Part shown: piece after piece, positions 4,375 through 5,659 of the stretch
Layout: the number at the start of each line of letters is the position of its first letter
How positions within the stretch are numbered: position 1 is the stretch's first letter
Origin: Bacillota bacterium
GTDB lineage: Bacteria > Bacillota > Clostridia > Lachnospirales > Lachnospiraceae
Assembly: GCA_023414985.1 (NCBI GenBank)
Contig: JAEZLY010000299.1
Location: forward strand, 1-5,659
Direction of reading: 5' to 3'
Length of the DNA stretch: 5,659 bases
Position numbers and translations under genes: made by a program
The notes under the pieces: generated by a model
What the model was told of the DNA's origin: nothing
The model's database searches: none
The model's input: only the letters and a program-made list of their open reading frames with translations

Positions 4375-5659
4375 TTAAGAAAATAAAGGTTTACGGAATG
4401 GTGCAAGGGGTTGGATTTCGGCCCCTTGTTTATTCTATTGCGCAAAAATACGGATTGGCCGGTGCGGTTCGTAATGTGGGAGGCTACGTGGAGATCTTCA
4501 TAAGTTCCTCCGAAGAGGCATATGACAGCTTCTTAAAGGAGCTTCTGGATCAGAAGCATGCCTGTGAGATCGTGAAGTTGGAAGAAGAGGATCTGAAAGA
4601 GCTTCCCATATTCTCACCTCACGGATCAGAGGAAAGCTTTCTTATTCTGGATAGTGAGGGCAGTGATGAGATCTCCGTATTACCGCCGGATCTGCCGGTC
4701 TGCGAACAATGCAGGAACGAACTGCAGGAGGAATCAGACAGGAGATATCATAATCCGTTCATCAGCTGCACCCACTGCGGCCCACGCTACACCATCCTTG
4801 AGACACTTCCCTATGACAGAGAGAATACCTCCATGATGGATTTTGCGCTTTGTGATACCTGTCTGGAGGAATATACTTCTCCCGAGAGCAGAAGGCATCA
4901 TGCTCAGACCATCTCCTGCAACGACTGCGGGCCTTATCTGATATACCGCGATTATTCAACTGTTGGGAATGGGAAGCAACCGAAGCCACGGGAAACAAGG
5001 AAGCAGCAGGAAACAGTGGAACAGATGGAAACAGTGGAACAGATGGAATCGGTGAATCAGGAAGCCCTTAAGAACGCCGTTGCTGTCCTGAAGAGCGGAG
5101 AGATCCTGGCTGTGAAGGGGATAGGAGGGTACCATCTGGTATGTTCTCCTTTTCAGAATGAGACAGTAGAAAGACTTCGAAAGCTGAAAGGCAGGGAACA
5201 GAAGCCCTTTGCCGTGATGTTTGCTTCTCTGGAGAGTATCAGAGAATATTGTACTGTTTCAATAGAGGAACAGCGACTTCTAGAGACGAAGGCGAGACCG
5301 ATCTGCCTTCTGTACATGCACCATAACAGCTTTGCCTCGTCGGTAACACAGGGCAGTATCTATTGCGGTGCTTTTCTTCCCTATACACCGCTTCAGATTT
5401 TATTGACAGAGGAATGTGGTCCGCTGATCATGACCAGTGCCAACCGATCGGGACAGCCGATTATCAAGGATGAACAGGGGATATTCGCATTGAATTCCCC
5501 TTATCTGTCCGGTTTGCTTTATCATCATCGTCGGATTGTCCGCTCCGTGGACGATTCCGTAGCAAAAATGATTGACGGTAAGCCGCAGTTGATCAGGAGA
5601 AGCCGTGGATATGTTCCATACCCGGTATTCCTTTCAGATAATAAACAGGAGAACATCTC
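4347..5659 (+). CDS. hypF: Carbamoyltransferase HypF, N-terminal 437 residues (partial, runs off the window)
   Basis: HypF uses carbamoyl phosphate and ATP to carbamoylate the C-terminal Cys of HypE, the first step to the CN ligands of the active-site iron. The frame is open from the stop at 4335-4337 to the window edge, and ATG 4347 is the only start before the first motif. Domains in order: acylphosphatase-like (about 10-100) with GMVQGVGFRP (17-26) and presumed catalytic R25 and N43; two zinc fingers with C119, C122, C141, C144 and C169, C172, C191, C194, exactly the CX2CX18CX2C pattern twice; a long hydrophilic linker (about 198-238) with an 18-bp repeat; then a YrdC-like domain with KGIGGYH (257-263), KPFAVMF (286-292), TSAN (363-366), RSVDDSV (399-405) and RRSRGY (417-422). 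The C-terminal Kae1-like domain lies beyond the window; full-length HypF is about 750 residues. No good ribosome binding site precedes 4347, and the 28-base overlap with hypB suggests coupled translation. Confidence 0.95.
   Translation, partial: MDYGKSKSVIKKIKVYGMVQGVGFRPLVYSIAQKYGLAGAVRNVGGYVEIFISSSEEAYDSFLKELLDQKHACEIVKLEEEDLKELPIFSPHGSEESFLILDSEGSDEISVLPPDLPVCEQCRNELQEESDRRYHNPFISCTHCGPRYTILETLPYDRENTSMMDFALCDTCLEEYTSPESRRHHAQTISCNDCGPYLIYRDYSTVGNGKQPKPRETRKQQETVEQMETVEQMESVNQEALKNAVAVLKSGEILAVKGIGGYHLVCSPFQNETVERLRKLKGREQKPFAVMFASLESIREYCTVSIEEQRLLETKARPICLLYMHHNSFASSVTQGSIYCGAFLPYTPLQILLTEECGPLIMTSANRSGQPIIKDEQGIFALNSPYLSGLLYHHRRIVRSVDDSVAKMIDGKPQLIRRSRGYVPYPVFLSDNKQENI
4992..5063 (+). 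repeat. 18-bp in-frame tandem repeat in the HypF linker
   Basis: Two perfect copies of GAAACAGTGGAACAGATG (5010-5027 and 5028-5045) encode ETVEQM twice. They are flanked by weaker copies at 4992-5009 (ETRKQQ) and 5046-5063 (ESVNQE). Because the unit is a multiple of three, copy-number change would keep the frame. It lies between the second zinc finger and the YrdC-like domain and encodes a charged, Gln/Glu-rich segment, probably a flexible or helical linker. Confidence 0.85.

Overview
This window is the 3' part of one operon, all on the + strand. It encodes a membrane-bound, energy-converting group 4 [NiFe] hydrogenase of the Ech type, followed directly by hydrogenase maturation genes. The order is (echA 3' end)-echB-echC-echD-echE-echF-hypA-hypB-hypF(5' part). 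Base composition, strong AGGAGG-like ribosome binding sites, tight packing and protein style suggest an anaerobic Firmicute of the class Clostridia, perhaps Lachnospiraceae or a relative. That placement is inference from style, not from any search.

Layout. Positions 1-68 hold the last codons of an antiporter-like membrane subunit (EchA). EchB (56-916) is the NuoH-like membrane subunit. EchC (995-1441) is the NuoB-like small subunit with one [4Fe-4S] cluster. EchD (1503-1892) is the NuoC-like subunit. EchE (1892-2971) is the NuoD-like large subunit with the four Ni ligands. EchF (3009-3371) is a two-cluster ferredoxin subunit. HypA (3341-3679) and HypB (3721-4374) are the nickel insertion pair. 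HypF (4347 to the window edge) starts synthesis of the CN ligands of the active-site iron. The only gaps longer than 50 bases are 917-994 and 1442-1502; no stretch of 300 bases lacks a gene.

How it works together. From the known biology of Ech hydrogenases, reduced ferredoxin delivers electrons through the EchF clusters and the EchC proximal cluster to the Ni-Fe site in EchE, where protons are reduced to H2. EchA and EchB couple this to ion movement across the membrane, and the reaction can run in reverse. HypA, HypB and HypF build the metal centre that EchE needs, so placing them in the same transcript ties maturation to enzyme synthesis. The rest of the Hyp set (hypC, hypD, hypE) is expected downstream but is not in the window.

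This is a known type of system, and I do not see a new one. The points worth a second look are local: an 18-bp tandem repeat in a HypF linker, a shared GGAATGGAG ribosome-binding motif before three genes, a hairpin between echC and echD, long overlaps at echF/hypA and hypB/hypF, and an EchE that already ends at the position where other hydrogenases are cut.
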